Shown here piece by piece: positions 62,755 to 64,000 of a DNA stretch of 64,000 bases. The stretch is from Paenibacillus sp. FSL W8-0186 (GTDB lineage: Bacteria > Bacillota > Bacilli > Paenibacillales > Paenibacillaceae): positions 4,493,001 to 4,557,000 of the forward strand of contig NZ_CP150207.1 in NCBI RefSeq assembly GCF_037969765.1, read 5' to 3'. Made by a program: the position numbers and the translations under genes. The notes beneath the pieces were generated by a model. It made no database searches. It was not told where the DNA came from and saw only the letters and a list, made by a program, of their open reading frames with translations. Position 1 is the first letter of the stretch. Each line of letters opens with the position of its first letter.

Positions 62755-64000
62755 CTATTTTCTGACTTTTTGATCCCAGATGTTTTGCAGTTCTATGATG
62801 GTTTGATCTTTGTCATATTGTTCGCCAACATAAGCTTGTAGAGGTACTGTGAAGTCTTCTGCAATCCCGGATGGCCACAGCTGAAACGACCAGATCAGCG
62901 TCTTCTCATCCTTCAAATATTTGTCGAGATCTTCCGCCAAAGGCCCTAAATCAGCCGTCGTTTCCAAGTCCGTGAACGCAGGAATCATCTTATAAGAATC
63001 TACAATATACTTCTGACCATTCTCGTGCAGCCAGGTCAAAAATTTCTTACTTTCCTCAATCGCCTTGGAATCCTTGTTAATGGAATAATAAGTAGATACG
63101 CCTACAGGCATCTTTGTATCCTCTGGGTTATCATTTAAAGGAATCGCGAACATCCCGATGTTCATATCTGGATTGATCTTCGTAATCGAATCGATCGCCC
63201 ATACGCCTTGCTGGATCATAGCCGTTTTGCCGGAGGCGAATTCAGACACTTGATTGTCGTAGTTAAGACCGATCGTATCCGTACCTTTACCGTAGTCTAC
63301 CGTCATGTCCAATACATCGAAGAAACCGTCCAAATTTTTCAGATCGGCGATTTTGGCTTCGCCTTTGTACATTTTCTCGATCATGCCTTCCGAAACCGGC
63401 TCATAAGCGAACGGAAGATTGAACAAATGCTGGCCGAGCACCCAGAACGAGTTATAGCCTTCAGAGTAGGATAGAATGCCTGCCGCCTTCAATTTCTCGT
63501 TGACTTCCTTCAATTCCGTTAATGTCTCAGGCAGCTTCTCGATGCCTGCTTGCGCGAACAAATCCTTGTTATAAATGAAGCCATAGCCCTCAACCGCTAG
63601 CGGGAAGCCGTATTTCTTGCCATCGACGGTCATCCCTGGTACGGACGAAGGTATAACCTTGTCCATCCACGGCTCACTGGACAAATCAACAAGTCTTTCC
63701 GACCAATCCTGAATGTCCGTATAAGCTCTCGTCATGAAAATATCCGGGCCGTCCCCGGCTGCAAAGCGGGTTTTCACCAGCGTATCGTAATTGCCGGTAA
63801 CCTGGGCCTCAATAATGACATTTGGATTTTCTGCCATATAGTCGGCGGCCATCGCTTTGATTTTATCCGTGATTTCCGTCTTGAAATCCATAATTTTAAT
63901 CGTTACTTTTTCGGAATCCGCCCCTGCTCCCTCATTGGTTTTCGGGCTGCTTCCGCCAGCGCATCCGCTGATCAGGGACAAAAGTACAACACTGGTGAGA
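62755..64000 (-). CDS. Carbohydrate ABC transporter substrate-binding lipoprotein (5' end beyond the window)
   Basis: Family 1 binding protein. The frame stays open through 64000, and the visible N-terminal end TSVVLLSLISGC is the second half of a lipoprotein signal peptide (lipobox LISGC), so the true start lies just outside. The TTG at 63981 is inside the signal and is not the start. The mature part begins AGGSSPKTNEG, then VTIKIMDFKTEITDKIKAMA and ASGKTAMIQQGVWA. Together with the permeases, GH65 and pgmB it makes an alpha-glucobioside uptake and phosphorolysis operon. Confidence 0.92.
   Translation of the reverse strand, partial: LTSVVLLSLISGCAGGSSPKTNEGAGADSEKVTIKIMDFKTEITDKIKAMAADYMAENPNVIIEAQVTGNYDTLVKTRFAAGDGPDIFMTRAYTDIQDWSERLVDLSSEPWMDKVIPSSVPGMTVDGKKYGFPLAVEGYGFIYNKDLFAQAGIEKLPETLTELKEVNEKLKAAGILSYSEGYNSFWVLGQHLFNLPFAYEPVSEGMIEKMYKGEAKIADLKNLDGFFDVLDMTVDYGKGTDTIGLNYDNQVSEFASGKTAMIQQGVWAIDSITKINPDMNIGMFAIPLNDNPEDTKMPVGVSTYYSINKDSKAIEESKKFLTWLHENGQKYIVDSYKMIPAFTDLETTADLGPLAEDLDKYLKDEKTLIWSFQLWPSGIAEDFTVPLQAYVGEQYDKDQTIIELQNIWDQKVRK

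Noticed and set aside
63979..63981. TTG as start of the last binding protein
   Set aside because: It falls inside the signal peptide, whose hydrophobic core continues upstream to the window edge; the gene is truncated by the window.

Overview
The window looks like chromosomal DNA of an endospore-forming Bacillota, most likely Paenibacillus or a close relative. The basis is two tricistronic ger (spore germinant receptor) operons, YesM-type histidine kinases paired with AraC-type response regulators beside sugar ABC importers, CcpA-type cre sites, GlcT-type RNA antitermination, strong AGGAGG ribosome-binding sites with frequent TTG/GTG starts, and a dense set of glycoside hydrolases and phosphorylases. 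The genus is inferred from style; no rRNA is present. I saw no tRNA, rRNA, phage, intact IS or CRISPR array.

Layout. 1-2577: 3' part of a gerA-B-C operon (+). 2698-6040: GlcNAc-type PTS (EIICB, EIIA) and a GlcT-type antiterminator protein (-), with two RAT/terminator leaders, one in front of the antiterminator gene itself. 6129-10486: a GH94 phosphorylase resembling 1,2-beta-oligoglucan phosphorylases, and a LacI regulator. 10681-11389: a 58-aa membrane protein and an acidic protein with a (Leu-Glu-His)6 tandem repeat. 11517-15159: second gerA-B-C operon (-). 15282-16364: membrane diguanylate cyclase with an upstream Spo0A-box sequence. 16937-26043: beta-mannoside operon (binding protein, two permeases, kinase, regulator, GH2 beta-mannosidase). 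26229-27997: L,D-transpeptidase and a split ThrE-type exporter. 28000-28730: non-coding DNA with four phased 27-bp palindromes. 28730-33995: a 59-aa protein, LemA, a TPM-domain protein, a HAD hydrolase and a DUF2207 protein. 34127-44430: beta-galactoside/beta-glucoside locus (GH1, GH42, ABC importer, divergent two-component system). 45139-47429: polar amino acid ABC importer. 47572-48994: Mug-type DNA glycosylase and a YwaF-like membrane protein. 49122-56572: an unusual seven-gene operon (importer, MBL-fold hydrolase, inositol-monophosphatase-family enzyme, HutC-type GntR regulator, secreted PLC-like phosphodiesterase with a repeat domain), with a divergent IclR regulator. 57856-64000: GH65 phosphorylase, beta-phosphoglucomutase and their ABC importer, whose binding protein runs off the window.

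How it works together. Most of the window captures and breaks down oligosaccharides: four CUT1-type importers, none with a local ATPase, feed cytoplasmic hydrolases or phosphorylases. Regulation combines membrane two-component sensors, LacI/GntR/IclR repressors, CcpA-type cre sites and PTS-controlled antitermination. The most novel candidate is the 49122-56572 operon. It reads as a pathway for a phosphodiester-linked polyol or sugar (secreted phosphodiesterase, importer, cytoplasmic hydrolase, phosphatase) under a GntR regulator whose probable operator, two abutting GTnTAnAC boxes, lies just upstream of the first gene. Its substrate cannot be read from sequence.
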